64,000 bases of DNA from positions 186,001 to 250,000 of the forward strand of contig NZ_JBKAHK010000004.1 of assembly GCF_046298265.1 (NCBI RefSeq), given 5' to 3'. The notes beneath the pieces are model-generated. The model was not told the origin of the DNA. It worked only from the letters and a program-made list of their open reading frames with translations, and did no database searches. The stretch comes from Gillisia xinjiangensis (lineage in GTDB: Bacteria; Bacteroidota; Bacteroidia; Flavobacteriales; Flavobacteriaceae). The position numbers were made by a program, and so were the translations under genes. Each line of letters starts with the position of its first letter. The stretch's first letter is position 1. This document shows positions 9,396-19,163 of this stretch, piece after piece.

Positions 9396-9917
9396 ATGGA
9401 CGAGATTAATATTATACAGTTATTTTTTTTCCTCTTACCTGCAGTAATTGTAGGTGCTATCTCCTATTACTTTTTCAAAATGCACGTGGATAACGAAGAA
9501 AAACTAAGAAGGTTTTTATTGAGACAGGAAAATCAAAAAACCGCGCTCCCAATAAAATTACAGGCTTTCGAAAGAATGGCATTACTTCTGGAGCGAATAT
9601 CCCCGGGAAAACTGCTTTTGAGAGTTAAGCCATCGAATTATTCGAAAGAAGAGTATGAACAACTGCTTATCCGTAATATCGATCAGGAATTTGAACACAA
9701 CCTGGCGCAGCAAATATACCTTTCTGCTGAATGCTGGAACGTGATAAAAACAGCTAAAAATGCAACTATAGGCATCATTCGTAAGACCGGAATGAGTGAA
9801 GATATGGATTCCGCAGAAAAATTACGTGAAGTGATCCTCACCAGCTCCATGGATCAAACTTCTCCAACAGATGCGGCACTGGAATTTATCAAGAAAGAAG
9901 TGAGAAATACTATTTAA
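9396..9917 (+). CDS. Conserved membrane-anchored protein of unknown function
   Basis: I do not recognise a characterised family, though the pattern is that of a conserved Bacteroidota uncharacterised protein. Residues about 8-28 form one transmembrane helix (FFFLLPAVIVGAISYYFF), followed by a charged linker and a cytoplasmic, mostly helical domain of about 140 residues. That domain contains PIKLQAFERMALLLERISPGKLLLRV and a later HNLAQQIYLSAECWNVIKTAK segment. These are consistent with a helical interaction module, not an enzyme, because no catalytic motif is visible. It has its own promoter-like element upstream and converges with the patatin operon, with only 16 bases between stops. Confidence 0.75.
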   Translation: MDEINIIQLFFFLLPAVIVGAISYYFFKMHVDNEEKLRRFLLRQENQKTALPIKLQAFERMALLLERISPGKLLLRVKPSNYSKEEYEQLLIRNIDQEFEHNLAQQIYLSAECWNVIKTAKNATIGIIRKTGMSEDMDSAEKLREVILTSSMDQTSPTDAALEFIKKEVRNTI

Positions 9918-9933
9918 TTTAGACCGAATCGAT

Positions 9934-10857
9934 TTAAAAAAAGTAACGTTTAAAGAATCCTGCTTCCGCTTTCTGTTTCAAAGCTTTTTCTTTTGCATGT
10001 TCAAAACCTTCTTGCCACCAACGGGTCATAGCTTTTTTATCGAAGATGAGCGAATTTTCCGTGAGTTGTACCGGCGTGAAATAAGTGTTTAATTTCACCT
10101 TTTTATTTAAAGCCGCCAGCCTTCCTTCCACTAAATCGTGGTATTCCACCTGATCCAGAAGAAATCCAAAAAGGTTGATCATCAATGAAAATGGATTTTT
10201 TCCAAGCACTTTATTATATTCCATGTTTTCAGCTTCCAGAACAATTGCATCTACTTCTGTAGCACCGCGGCGTATCGCTTCCCGTATAGGCACAACGCAC
10301 CCCAAACCTCCATCGGCATATTCGTAGCCGTTTTTTGTAACCAGACTCATAAAGGGAATATAGTTGCAGGAAATCCAGATCCATTCACAAAAATCATCGT
10401 AATCAAAATCCCTTATCGATTTATATTCCACCCGGTTTTTGGAAAGGTTGGAAACAGTGACTATTACATCTTTATCGCTGTTTTTTACTGAAAGAAAATT
10501 CTCTTCGCTAAAATGCTTTCGGATCTCCTTTTGCAAATTTTTACTTTCCCCAAAGGTCCTTTTCTGCTTGATAAATTGCCAAAACGTATTAAAATAATTG
10601 ATGGAAACATATTCGCGTCCATCCTTCTTTTTTACAACAAATGGATTAACGCTAAAAATTTTTTGCTGGGTAACATTGGTATAAATATCGTGGATCTTGG
10701 TAATATTTCCGTCGGCTAGATGCGGGATCAAAAGCCCTCCGGTTGAAGTTCCCAGGAAAAGATCATATTTTTTGCCTTCTTCTTCCATCAGGTATTGAGC
10801 AACACCGCCTGCAAAGGCTCCTTTACTGCCCCCTCCTGAAATTACCAATGCTCGCAT
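9934..10857 (-). CDS. Patatin-like phospholipase, second paralogue of a tandem pair
   Basis: This is a predicted cytoplasmic or membrane-peripheral lipid acyl hydrolase of the patatin family (Ser-Asp dyad). The oxyanion glycine loop GGGSKGAFAGG is at residues 8-18, the nucleophile elbow GTSTGG near residue 39, and the catalytic Asp lies in YADGGLG at about residue 180. There is no signal peptide. It shares motif order and long identical stretches (SVSNLS-type region, CEWIWISCNY) with the neighbouring upstream gene, so the pair arose by tandem duplication. Its ATG overlaps the stop of that paralogue by one base (TAATG), implying translational coupling. Substrate is likely phospholipid or neutral lipid, but not established. 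Confidence 0.9.
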   Translation of the reverse strand: MRALVISGGGSKGAFAGGVAQYLMEEEGKKYDLFLGTSTGGLLIPHLADGNITKIHDIYTNVTQQKIFSVNPFVVKKKDGREYVSINYFNTFWQFIKQKRTFGESKNLQKEIRKHFSEENFLSVKNSDKDVIVTVSNLSKNRVEYKSIRDFDYDDFCEWIWISCNYIPFMSLVTKNGYEYADGGLGCVVPIREAIRRGATEVDAIVLEAENMEYNKVLGKNPFSLMINLFGFLLDQVEYHDLVEGRLAALNKKVKLNTYFTPVQLTENSLIFDKKAMTRWWQEGFEHAKEKALKQKAEAGFFKRYFF

Positions 10858-11759
10858 TAAGGTTCAATTTGGGTTAACTCTTCATTTTTAAATTTAGCAA
10901 AACTAAATCCACTTTCCCACCAGCTTTCCATCTTTATTTTATCAAAAATAAGAGAATTGGTGGTCAAAACCGTGGGGGTGTAATAAAAATTAATGATCAC
11001 ATCTTTATTTGCAGCTGCAAATTTCCCGATTCGAATATTCTGATTTTCAATTCTGTCCAGCATAAAACTAAACAGATTAATTATAAGTGCAAAAACATTT
11101 TTTGAAGGCATCCTGTTAAAATAAGTAACTTCGGTTTGAAGCACAATCGCATCAATTTGAGTTGCACCTCTCTTAATAGCCTCTTCTATTGGCACCATGG
11201 AACCCAGGCCACCATCGGCATATTCACATCCATTTTTTTTAACCAAACTCATAAATGGCGTATAATTACAAGAAATCCATATCCATTCACAAAAATCCTC
11301 ATATCCATAATCCTTAATCGACTTATATTCTACTTCATTCAACGATAAGTTGGACACCGTTATTACAATATCTTTTTGAGAAGCTTTCAGTTTCTCAAAT
11401 TCCTCCGGACTTAAAGTTTCAAGGATAAGTTTTTTCAGGTTCAGGCTTTCGCCGAAGGTTTTTTTACCCTTTATAAAATTCCGAACCACATTAAAATGAT
11501 CAATACTAATCTGATCTTGTCCATGGACGCGTTTTATCTTAAATGGAACGCTGCTGAAGATGCTTTTTTGGGTAACCGAAGTAAATACTTCTTTTATCTT
11601 TTGAGTTTTATCCAGGGCTAAATGAGAGATGAGCAAACTTCCTGTTGAGGTGCCCAAATAAAGATCATAATCCTTACCCTGAACTTCTCTTAAATATTGA
11701 GCTACACCTCCGGCAAATGCTCCTTTACTGCCTCCTCCTGAAATTACAAGTGCCCGCAT
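10857..11759 (-). CDS. Patatin-like phospholipase, first paralogue of a tandem pair
   Basis: This has the same fold and motifs as its downstream sister: GGGSKGAFAGG at residues 8-18, GTSTGS for the nucleophile elbow (Ser rather than Gly after the second Gly position), and CEYADGGLG carrying the catalytic Asp. The dyad is complete, so it is probably an active acyl hydrolase. At 300 residues it is slightly shorter at the C-terminus than the sister. Its ATG follows the stop codon of the M1 peptidase gene with no intervening base, and its own stop overlaps the next start, so three genes form one tight transcription unit. Confidence 0.9.
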   Translation of the reverse strand: MRALVISGGGSKGAFAGGVAQYLREVQGKDYDLYLGTSTGSLLISHLALDKTQKIKEVFTSVTQKSIFSSVPFKIKRVHGQDQISIDHFNVVRNFIKGKKTFGESLNLKKLILETLSPEEFEKLKASQKDIVITVSNLSLNEVEYKSIKDYGYEDFCEWIWISCNYTPFMSLVKKNGCEYADGGLGSMVPIEEAIKRGATQIDAIVLQTEVTYFNRMPSKNVFALIINLFSFMLDRIENQNIRIGKFAAANKDVIINFYYTPTVLTTNSLIFDKIKMESWWESGFSFAKFKNEELTQIEP

Positions 11760-13877
11760 CTATAAGTTTAGCTTAGTTTTTAAAAATTCAAGTTCTCTTC
11801 CAAAAATTTGCTCCCTTAAAGCTACATAACTTTTACGATATTCTTCTTCTTTCAACAAGGTGTCTAATAATTTTCTGCTGAAATCCCTGAATTTGTAGGT
11901 ATGATGCTGTGTAGCATTCAACAAATCCAGCAAATTCTGATCGCTGAATGCATTTAACTGGTAAAGGTATCCAAAAGTATTTTCCCTTACTTCAAATGGA
12001 TAATATTCCCGGGTATATCCTGATAGTTCTTTGTAATAATCTCCCGTGTGTTCTGGGTTCACTTCAGGGCTAACAAGGTTAAGGACCAGCCATAACATTC
12101 GGATATTTTTGTTTGAAAAGCCTTCCATATCGTTGGTCTTTTCCAGAAACTCCTCCGCCTGATCCGGAAATTGCATCCACAACTTCAAAAGCGCATTTTC
12201 AATAGTGATATACGATTTATCATTCAAAAGACTTCTGAATTCGGATTTTAACTCCCCTGGAACTGGCTGCAAACTTAAGGCAATAGCCTGTCTTACATAA
12301 AGATTTCCGCTGCTGAAGGCTTTCTTGTAAAGTTTAAGCGCTTCGGCATCCTGCTCTCCTGCAATTTGATAAACAACTTCCAATCCAATATAATCGTTTA
12401 CCGGAAAATCCAGGGCTGTAGATAAGAGTTCGCTTTTATGGGATAATGGGAGTTCCCTTAAAGCAGCTATTTCCAAATAATTTGTGATGAATTCTGACTT
12501 TTTCAAGGAATTTAAAGCCTGGGTTCCCTGAAATGCAGACTGCAGTAACCAATCTTTTTTAAATTGAGATAGATCCATCCCCGATGCATTTTCCATTTCA
12601 AACAGAAATTCATCAGTGGTAACATTTTTAAAAGCATATTTTTCCAAATAGTTTTTCACCCCTTTTCTAAAAGCTTCTTCTCCCAGCTTTTCTTTTAAAA
12701 TATGCAATGCCCACGCCCCTTTTTGGTAATAGGTCAAGGAACCGGCGCCAACTTTTAAAAGGGCTTCTCCCTTGCCGGAATCACTTAATTCCTTTAGTTG
12801 CTCTGCAGTTTCATAGAGCTTCCAATAAAAGTGATCCTCTCCAAAAAGCTCCTTTTCTGCCAGCAATGCGTAATAGGTTGCAAACCCCTCGTGGAGCCAG
12901 TGGTTGGCTCCGTTGGTTTCGGTTATTAAATTCCCAAACCATTGATGAGCCAATTCATGCGCATTTACATTTACATAATTCCGGTCATTAAAAGCTATAG
13001 AATCCACCATCAGGGAATTAGAAAAAAAAGTTGTTCCCGTGTTTTCCATCCCGGCATACAAAAAATCCTGCACCGGAATTTGCTTATAATTTTGCCACGG
13101 GTATGGAACGCCTATTTCCTTTTCCAGAAAATTAAAGATCTCTTCTGAATACCGATACGTTGGTTCTACCTTATTCTCTTCTGAAATATTGTAGTAAAGC
13201 AAAATTGGTATTCCGGAAGCCGATTCAATTTCTTTATGCAGATAATTTCCAGCAACAATCCCAACCAGGTAACTGCTCATTGGTTGATCCATATCATAGT
13301 ACCATTGAGTTATGGAATCGTTTAAAATTTTGGTTTCGATCAATTTTCCATTCGCGATCACGTCGTATCCCGATTTAAATTTAATTTTTAAATCGAAAAC
13401 CAACTTCTCTCTCATATCGTCGAAACTGGGAAGCCAATTGGAGGTATTTCTACCCTGTCCCTGGGTCCACACTTGCTTTGGGATTTCCATTTTCTCCGGG
13501 AAATCCCAGTTTATAAAGTACATCGCCTGCTTCGGTTGTACAGAATAACTGAATTTTAAATTGTTTTCTTCTGAAGGCCTGAATTTGGAGATCAACCAAA
13601 GCCGGGAACTGTCATTGTGAAATTTTACAGGTTTCCCGTTGAAAATCACATGTTCAAATTTCATGTTTTTAGCATCTATAAAGATAGAATCCACCTTCTG
13701 AAGGATATCAAAACTGAAATCTACCGTTCCTTTTACCCTTTTTTCCGAAGGAAATATGGAAACTTCAGCAAGTACATCTTTAAAATCTACCACCTTATTT
13801 TGATCCCGGGAAGCATCATATTGCGAAAACCCTGGTATTGTTAAAAGCAGAAATAGCAGAAGAAATTTAGATCTCAT
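11760..13877 (-). CDS. Exported M1 family aminopeptidase
   Basis: This is a zinc metallo-aminopeptidase of family M1, secreted to the periplasm or outer membrane, that trims N-terminal residues from peptides. I choose the ATG at 13877, giving MRSKFLLLFLLLTIPGFSQ, a good signal peptide; the longer frame to 13922 would put 15 polar residues in front of it. The HELAH zinc motif is at residues 307-311 and the family exopeptidase motif appears as AGMENTG. The N-terminal beta domain, catalytic domain and a HEAT-like helical C-terminus fill 705 residues. It heads a three-gene unit with two patatins, an odd pairing of peptide and lipid hydrolysis. Confidence 0.92.
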   Translation of the reverse strand: MRSKFLLLFLLLTIPGFSQYDASRDQNKVVDFKDVLAEVSIFPSEKRVKGTVDFSFDILQKVDSIFIDAKNMKFEHVIFNGKPVKFHNDSSRLWLISKFRPSEENNLKFSYSVQPKQAMYFINWDFPEKMEIPKQVWTQGQGRNTSNWLPSFDDMREKLVFDLKIKFKSGYDVIANGKLIETKILNDSITQWYYDMDQPMSSYLVGIVAGNYLHKEIESASGIPILLYYNISEENKVEPTYRYSEEIFNFLEKEIGVPYPWQNYKQIPVQDFLYAGMENTGTTFFSNSLMVDSIAFNDRNYVNVNAHELAHQWFGNLITETNGANHWLHEGFATYYALLAEKELFGEDHFYWKLYETAEQLKELSDSGKGEALLKVGAGSLTYYQKGAWALHILKEKLGEEAFRKGVKNYLEKYAFKNVTTDEFLFEMENASGMDLSQFKKDWLLQSAFQGTQALNSLKKSEFITNYLEIAALRELPLSHKSELLSTALDFPVNDYIGLEVVYQIAGEQDAEALKLYKKAFSSGNLYVRQAIALSLQPVPGELKSEFRSLLNDKSYITIENALLKLWMQFPDQAEEFLEKTNDMEGFSNKNIRMLWLVLNLVSPEVNPEHTGDYYKELSGYTREYYPFEVRENTFGYLYQLNAFSDQNLLDLLNATQHHTYKFRDFSRKLLDTLLKEEEYRKSYVALREQIFGRELEFLKTKLNL

Positions 13878-14025
13878 AAAAATAGTTGGCCTTATTTCAG
13901 GCAAATTACAAAATCCAGCCATTATAATTGCAGCATACCGGATTTTGAATACTTATAGAAATGGCCAATTACAATATTATTTCAACATTGAGGAAGTTTG
14001 ATAGCAGATTTAATATCTTCGTTTT

Positions 14026-16131
14026 ATGAATGCAAACCTGTTACAAACCCCCATCGATTATTTAAAAGGAGTTGGTCCCAACCGGGCAGCATTGCTTCGT
14101 ACGGAATTAGGCATTCACACCTACCAGGATCTCATCAACTTTTTCCCCAACCGCTATATTGATAAAACCAGGTTTTACAAGATTAACGAACTGCAGCAAA
14201 ACACAGCTGAAGTCCAGGTAGTGGGAAAGATAATCAATATAAGAACCGTAGATCAAAAAAGGGGCAGCAGGATGGTGGCTGAATTTATTGATGATACCGG
14301 AAAAATGGAATTGGTATGGTTTCGGGGTCAGAAATGGATCCGGGAAAATATAAAGATCAATACTCCTTATGTGATCTTTGGAAAAACAAACTGGTTTAAT
14401 GGAATGTTCAATATGCCGCATCCGGAAATGGAATTGCTGGAGGAACACCAAAAGAATTTGCGCACGGCCATGCAACCGGTTTATCCTTCTACAGAAAAAC
14501 TCACCAAAGCAGGAATTACAAACCGGGTTATAAATAAGTTGATGCAACAACTTTTTATAGAAACCGGCGGAAGATTTTACGACACTTTATCGGAAGAGAT
14601 AAAGGAAGAATTGAAACTTATTTCCCGGGCAGAAGCCATGTTTAATATTCATTTTCCGAAGAGCCAGGAGCTGCTTGCAAGAGCACAATTCCGGTTGAAA
14701 TTTGAAGAATTATTTTACATTCAGCTTCAGCTTCTGATTAAAAATATGCTCCATAAACAAAAAATTAAAGGCTTTGTTTTTGAACAGGTGGGAGAAAATT
14801 TCGGGGAGTTCTATCAGGAACATTTACCCTTCCAATTAACCGGTGCACAAAAGCGGGTGATCAAGGAAATAAGGAGCGATTTGGGCAGCGGGGCACAAAT
14901 GAATCGCTTGCTCCAGGGAGATGTTGGTTCAGGGAAGACCATAGTGGCGCTCATGTCAATGCTTATAGCGCTTGACAACGATTTTCAGGCTTGTTTAATG
15001 GCTCCTACTGAAATTTTGTCAGTACAGCACTACAATGGGTTAATGGAATTATGTAAAGATTTGAAAACCAGTATTTACCTACTCACTGGTTCAAGTAAGA
15101 CTTCAAAGAGAAGGGAAATCCACGAAAAACTGGAAAACGGGGAAATAAACATCTTAATTGGCACCCATGCCCTCCTTGAGGACAAGGTGAAATTTAAGAA
15201 TTTAGGCCTTGCAATCATCGATGAGCAACATCGTTTTGGAGTAGCGCAGCGGTCAAAATTATGGCAAAAAAATCATTTGCCCCCGCATATTTTAGTGATG
15301 ACCGCTACCCCAATTCCAAGAACTCTGGCGATGAGTTTGTATGGAGATCTGGACGTTTCTGTAATAGATGAATTACCACCCGGAAGACAGGAAATAAAAA
15401 CCGTTCACAGGTACGATAGCAATCGATTAAAAGTCTTCAAATTTATAAGGGATGAGATCCAAAAGGGAAGACAAATTTATATAGTTTATCCCTTGATCCA
15501 GGAATCGGCAACCATGGATTACAAGGATCTTATGGACGGTTATGAGAGTATTGCAAGGGAATTTCCAATGCCGGAATATCAAATTTCCATCGTGCACGGG
15601 CAAATGAAACCTGCCGATAAGGAGATTGAAATGCAACGTTTTGTTAAAGGCGAAACCCAGATCATGGTCGCCACTACGGTAATTGAAGTTGGGGTAAATG
15701 TTCCCAACGCCAGTGTAATGATTATTGAAAGCGCTGAAAGATTTGGATTATCGCAGTTGCACCAGTTGAGAGGACGGGTTGGCCGGGGAGCCGAACAGAG
15801 TTATTGTATCCTGATGACAAGCCATAAACTCTCATCGGATGCTAAAACACGATTGGAAACCATGGTTTCCACCAGCGACGGATTTGAAATCGCTGAAGTT
15901 GACTTGAAACTTCGCGGCCCCGGGGATCTTATGGGAACCCAGCAAAGCGGGGTGCTCAACCTCAAAATAGCCGATATTGTAAGGGACAACCAGATCCTGC
16001 AATCGGCCAGGTTTTATGCAAAACAACTTTTGGCCGAAGATCCAGAAATGAAAATGCCTAAAAATAAAATGATTGGATATACTTTTCAGCAACTGGGAGT
16101 CCACAAGAATATCTGGAATTATATCAGCTAA
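14026..16131 (+). CDS. recG: ATP-dependent DNA helicase RecG
   Basis: RecG is the double-stranded DNA translocase that regresses stalled replication forks and processes branched DNA. The N-terminal wedge/OB domain spans residues about 1-230 (DYLKGVGPNRAALL start, then an OB-like VVGKIINIRTVD region). The helicase core shows LQGDVGSGKT (Walker A), the DEQHRFGV box instead of DEAD, MTATPIPRTL (III), VYPLI, and QLRGRVGRG (VI). The C-terminal end MIGYTFQQLGVHKNIWNYIS fits. The length of 701 is normal. It is divergent from the M1 peptidase operon, and pheT follows on the same strand after 171 bases. Confidence 0.96.
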   Translation: MNANLLQTPIDYLKGVGPNRAALLRTELGIHTYQDLINFFPNRYIDKTRFYKINELQQNTAEVQVVGKIINIRTVDQKRGSRMVAEFIDDTGKMELVWFRGQKWIRENIKINTPYVIFGKTNWFNGMFNMPHPEMELLEEHQKNLRTAMQPVYPSTEKLTKAGITNRVINKLMQQLFIETGGRFYDTLSEEIKEELKLISRAEAMFNIHFPKSQELLARAQFRLKFEELFYIQLQLLIKNMLHKQKIKGFVFEQVGENFGEFYQEHLPFQLTGAQKRVIKEIRSDLGSGAQMNRLLQGDVGSGKTIVALMSMLIALDNDFQACLMAPTEILSVQHYNGLMELCKDLKTSIYLLTGSSKTSKRREIHEKLENGEINILIGTHALLEDKVKFKNLGLAIIDEQHRFGVAQRSKLWQKNHLPPHILVMTATPIPRTLAMSLYGDLDVSVIDELPPGRQEIKTVHRYDSNRLKVFKFIRDEIQKGRQIYIVYPLIQESATMDYKDLMDGYESIAREFPMPEYQISIVHGQMKPADKEIEMQRFVKGETQIMVATTVIEVGVNVPNASVMIIESAERFGLSQLHQLRGRVGRGAEQSYCILMTSHKLSSDAKTRLETMVSTSDGFEIAEVDLKLRGPGDLMGTQQSGVLNLKIADIVRDNQILQSARFYAKQLLAEDPEMKMPKNKMIGYTFQQLGVHKNIWNYIS

Positions 16132-16302
16132 GGGATTTAAATCTCATCTTAAATACGCCAGAAAAACTGCTTTGTTTTGATTTTGCAGCTAAGCTGCCCT
16201 TTAATCTATATTGGGATCATTATTATTAGCTTTAAAAAACAAAATTCACATTATGCCAAAACTATTAGTAATACTATCTTTGGCACTCGAAAAAAGTATC
16301 CG

Positions 16303-18729
16303 ATGAAGATTTCATACAATTGGCTTAAGCAGTTTATAAAACTCCCAAATACCCCTGAAGAAACAGGTCATTTACTTACAGATCTTGGCCTGGAGGTAGA
16401 AGGAATTAAAGACTTTCAGAGTATAAAAGGCGGACTGCAGGGAATTGTTGTTGGGCATGTAAAAAGCTGTATTTCACATCCCAATGCCGATAAATTACAA
16501 CTTTGCAAAATTGATGTTGGGAATGGAGAGGTTCTTCAAATTGTATGTGGTGCCCCTAATATTGCCGAAGGACAAAAAGTTCCGGTTGCAACTATAGGAA
16601 CTACGTTGTATGATGAAAAAGGGGAATCCTTTGTGATTAAAAAAGGTAAGATCCGCGGGGAAGCAAGTGAAGGAATGGTATGTTCAGAAAAAGAACTCGG
16701 CCTTGGAACCAGCCACGAAGGAATTATGGTGATGAAAGCTGATCTTATTCCCGGAAAACCTGTTTCTGAAATATTTGATATTGAAAATGATCATGTTTTT
16801 GAAATAGGACTAACCCCTAACCGTGCCGATGCTATGAGCCATTGGGGCGTTGCCAGGGATCTTAAGGCGGGATATCAGCAACAGGATATCAGCCTGGAGC
16901 TCATCACACCTTCGGTAGGTGCTTTTCATGTAGATAGCAGGAGTTTTAGAATTCCAATAAAGGTAGAAAATTCTGCCCTTGCGCCAAGATATTGCGGAAT
17001 TACCGTTTCCGGAATACAGGTGAAAGAATCTCCAAAATGGCTGCAGAACAGGTTAAAAGCCATTGGGATCAACTCTAAAAACAACCTCGTAGATATTTCA
17101 AATTATGTGATGCACGAGCTGGGACAGCCCTTACATTTTTTTGATGCCGAAAAAATTGCTGGTGATGAGATCAATGTAAAAACTTTGCCCAAAGGCACAA
17201 AATTCACTACGCTGGACGAAGTGGAACGCGAACTTCACGAAGAAGATCTCGTGATTTGTGATGCAGAAAAACCCCTGGCGCTGGCCGGAATCTTTGGCGG
17301 TTTGCACAGCGCTGTTTCTAAAGACACCACAAAAATATTTATAGAAAGTGCCTATTTTAATCCTGTTAGCGTTCGTAAAAGCGCAAAGAGACATGGCCTG
17401 AACACAGACGCCTCCTTCAGGTACGAAAGAGGAATAGATCCTAATATTACAGAATATGCTTTAAAACGTGCCGCCTTGCTTATCCTGGATCTGGCCGGAG
17501 GAGAGATCACCAGTGATATTGACGATTTGTATTTCAAGAAATTTGAAGACTTCCAGGTATTCCTGACCTTTGAAAAAGTAAATAAACTCATTGGGCAGAA
17601 TCTTGCCGAAGAAACCATTAAATCTATTCTTGCATCCCTGGAGATTCGCGTAAACAATGTTACCGAAACCGGAATGGGCCTCACCATTCCCTCCTATCGC
17701 GTAGATGTACAGCGTGAAGCCGATGTTATTGAGGAAATATTACGGGTTTACGGATACAACAAGATTGAATTCGGGACTAAATTTAATGCATCCATTGCAA
17801 ACTCAACAAAATTTGAAGATTACAAACTTCAGAATCATGTTGCAAACCAATTAGTAGGTCAGGGGTTCTATGAAACGATGGCAAATTCCCTTACTTCCGC
17901 AGTATATACCCGTTTAACCGAAAATCTAAAAGAAGAAAACGACGTGAAAATACTGAATCCTTTAAGTCAGGATCTTTCGGTAATGCGTCAGTCTTTATTG
18001 TTTTCAGGTCTGGAAGCGATAAGCTATAATATCAACAGAAAGAGAACCGATCTTAAATTATTTGAGTTTGGAAAAACCTATCACAACTACCCAGGCGGAA
18101 GAGAAGAAACCAAGCATTTAAGTTTGATTGTTTCAGGGAACAGATTCCCGGAAAGTTGGAGCTTTTCTAAAAACGGAGGAAGTTTTTTCTTTATGAAAGG
18201 AATTATTTCAAGTGTTTTTGAACGATTGGGAATTAAAGATTTAAAATCAGCCGCGTTCAAATCGGATGTTTTTTCTGAAGGATTAATCCTGAGTTTGGGC
18301 AAATCGAAACTTGTAGAATTCGGGGTTTTGAAGAAATCGGTTTTAAAACATTTTGATATCGCTCAGGAAGTTATTTACGCCGATTTTAATTGGGATCTAA
18401 TCATTGAAACCACCAAATCACAAAAGAACAAATTTACCGACATTCCAAAATTCCCTGCTGTACGAAGAGATTTCGCCTTGCTTCTGGATGATTCAGTAAT
18501 GTATCGGCAAGTAGAAGAAATCGCACAGCAAACTGAAAAAAAATTGCTTAAATCGGTGAGTTTATTTGATGTTTATCAGGGTAATAATCTGCCGGAAGGC
18601 AAAAAGAGCTATGCGGTAAGCTTTACATTTCAGGATGATTATAAAACCCTTACCGACAAGCAGGTCGATAAGGTTATGAAAAAATTAAAGCACCGCTTTG
18701 AGGAAGAGCTCAAGGCGGAATTAAGGTAA
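16303..18729 (+). CDS. pheT: Phenylalanine--tRNA ligase beta subunit
   Basis: This is the beta chain of the heterotetrameric phenylalanyl-tRNA synthetase, carrying tRNA-binding and Tyr-editing functions. I start at the ATG at 16303 (MKISYNWLKQFIKLP), the conserved beginning; the open frame extends 42 residues upstream without similarity. Domains in order are: B1, then the EMAP/OB-like tRNA-binding domain (VVGHVKSC...ADKLQLCKID, about 45-150), B3/B4 editing domain (about 210-400, RFRYERGIDP at its end), B5 DNA-binding-like domain, the catalytic-like core, and the C-terminal ferredoxin-fold anticodon-binding domain starting near KFPAVRRDFALLLD. The 808-residue length is normal. The alpha subunit gene is not in this window. 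Confidence 0.96.
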   Translation: MKISYNWLKQFIKLPNTPEETGHLLTDLGLEVEGIKDFQSIKGGLQGIVVGHVKSCISHPNADKLQLCKIDVGNGEVLQIVCGAPNIAEGQKVPVATIGTTLYDEKGESFVIKKGKIRGEASEGMVCSEKELGLGTSHEGIMVMKADLIPGKPVSEIFDIENDHVFEIGLTPNRADAMSHWGVARDLKAGYQQQDISLELITPSVGAFHVDSRSFRIPIKVENSALAPRYCGITVSGIQVKESPKWLQNRLKAIGINSKNNLVDISNYVMHELGQPLHFFDAEKIAGDEINVKTLPKGTKFTTLDEVERELHEEDLVICDAEKPLALAGIFGGLHSAVSKDTTKIFIESAYFNPVSVRKSAKRHGLNTDASFRYERGIDPNITEYALKRAALLILDLAGGEITSDIDDLYFKKFEDFQVFLTFEKVNKLIGQNLAEETIKSILASLEIRVNNVTETGMGLTIPSYRVDVQREADVIEEILRVYGYNKIEFGTKFNASIANSTKFEDYKLQNHVANQLVGQGFYETMANSLTSAVYTRLTENLKEENDVKILNPLSQDLSVMRQSLLFSGLEAISYNINRKRTDLKLFEFGKTYHNYPGGREETKHLSLIVSGNRFPESWSFSKNGGSFFFMKGIISSVFERLGIKDLKSAAFKSDVFSEGLILSLGKSKLVEFGVLKKSVLKHFDIAQEVIYADFNWDLIIETTKSQKNKFTDIPKFPAVRRDFALLLDDSVMYRQVEEIAQQTEKKLLKSVSLFDVYQGNNLPEGKKSYAVSFTFQDDYKTLTDKQVDKVMKKLKHRFEEELKAELR

Positions 18730-18769
18730 TAAAAGCGGTTATTTCTAATTCAGTCAACCGGATTAACAG

Positions 18770-18810
18770 AAAAAGTCCTTTTCAGAAATTCTGAAAAGGA
18801 CTTTTTCTAT
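18770..18810 (+). terminator. Strong rho-independent terminator after pheT
   Basis: A perfect 17-base-pair stem (18770-18786 with 18790-18806) closes a 3-base loop and ends in a T-run. The A-run on the other arm would allow it to act in both directions. Confidence 0.93.
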
Positions 18811-18839
18811 ACTAAAAATTTATCAGGAAGGATAAAATT

Positions 18840-19016
18840 CTATTTTGCGGGAAAAGGCATGGTATCGATTAGGTGAATTACACCATTAGACTGGTTTTCA
18901 TCATAGTTATTTAACTTAACTGCTCCGCCATCTAACATCGCTTTTAACTCAACACCATTAACAGTTTTAAAAGTCGCTGTTCCATTTCCGTATTTTCTAA
19001 TGAATGCAGTAATAAA
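18840..19016 (-). pseudogene. Remnant of a fasciclin (FAS1) domain protein
   Basis: The minus strand encodes about 58 residues with a good match to the C-terminal third of a FAS1 domain: YGNGTATFKTVNGVELKA, then LDGGAVKL, and the closing NGVIHLID hallmark near the stop codon. FAS1 domains need about 130 residues with an N-terminal half that is absent; the region upstream of 19016 is AT-rich and shows no signal peptide or H1 motif. The open frame runs back to 19109 but that part looks random. I read this as the tail of a degraded or truncated cell-adhesion lipoprotein gene, not a working protein. It directly follows the pheT terminator. Confidence 0.75.
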
Positions 19017-19163
19017 CTGGACGATTATTAATTTTAATCGAATTAATATGAAATTAACATGCGTTTCAGGTCTCAAAAAGTAAATTATGGTTAGAAAATT
19101 TATTTTCAATAAAGCGTTGTTGGTTAAGGATCAATTATTTAAATTAGTAATTAGGTTAAGTCG

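Noticed and set aside
16177..16302. N-terminal extension of the pheT frame
   Set aside because: The extra 42 residues show no similarity to PheT; the conserved MKISYNW start begins at 16303.
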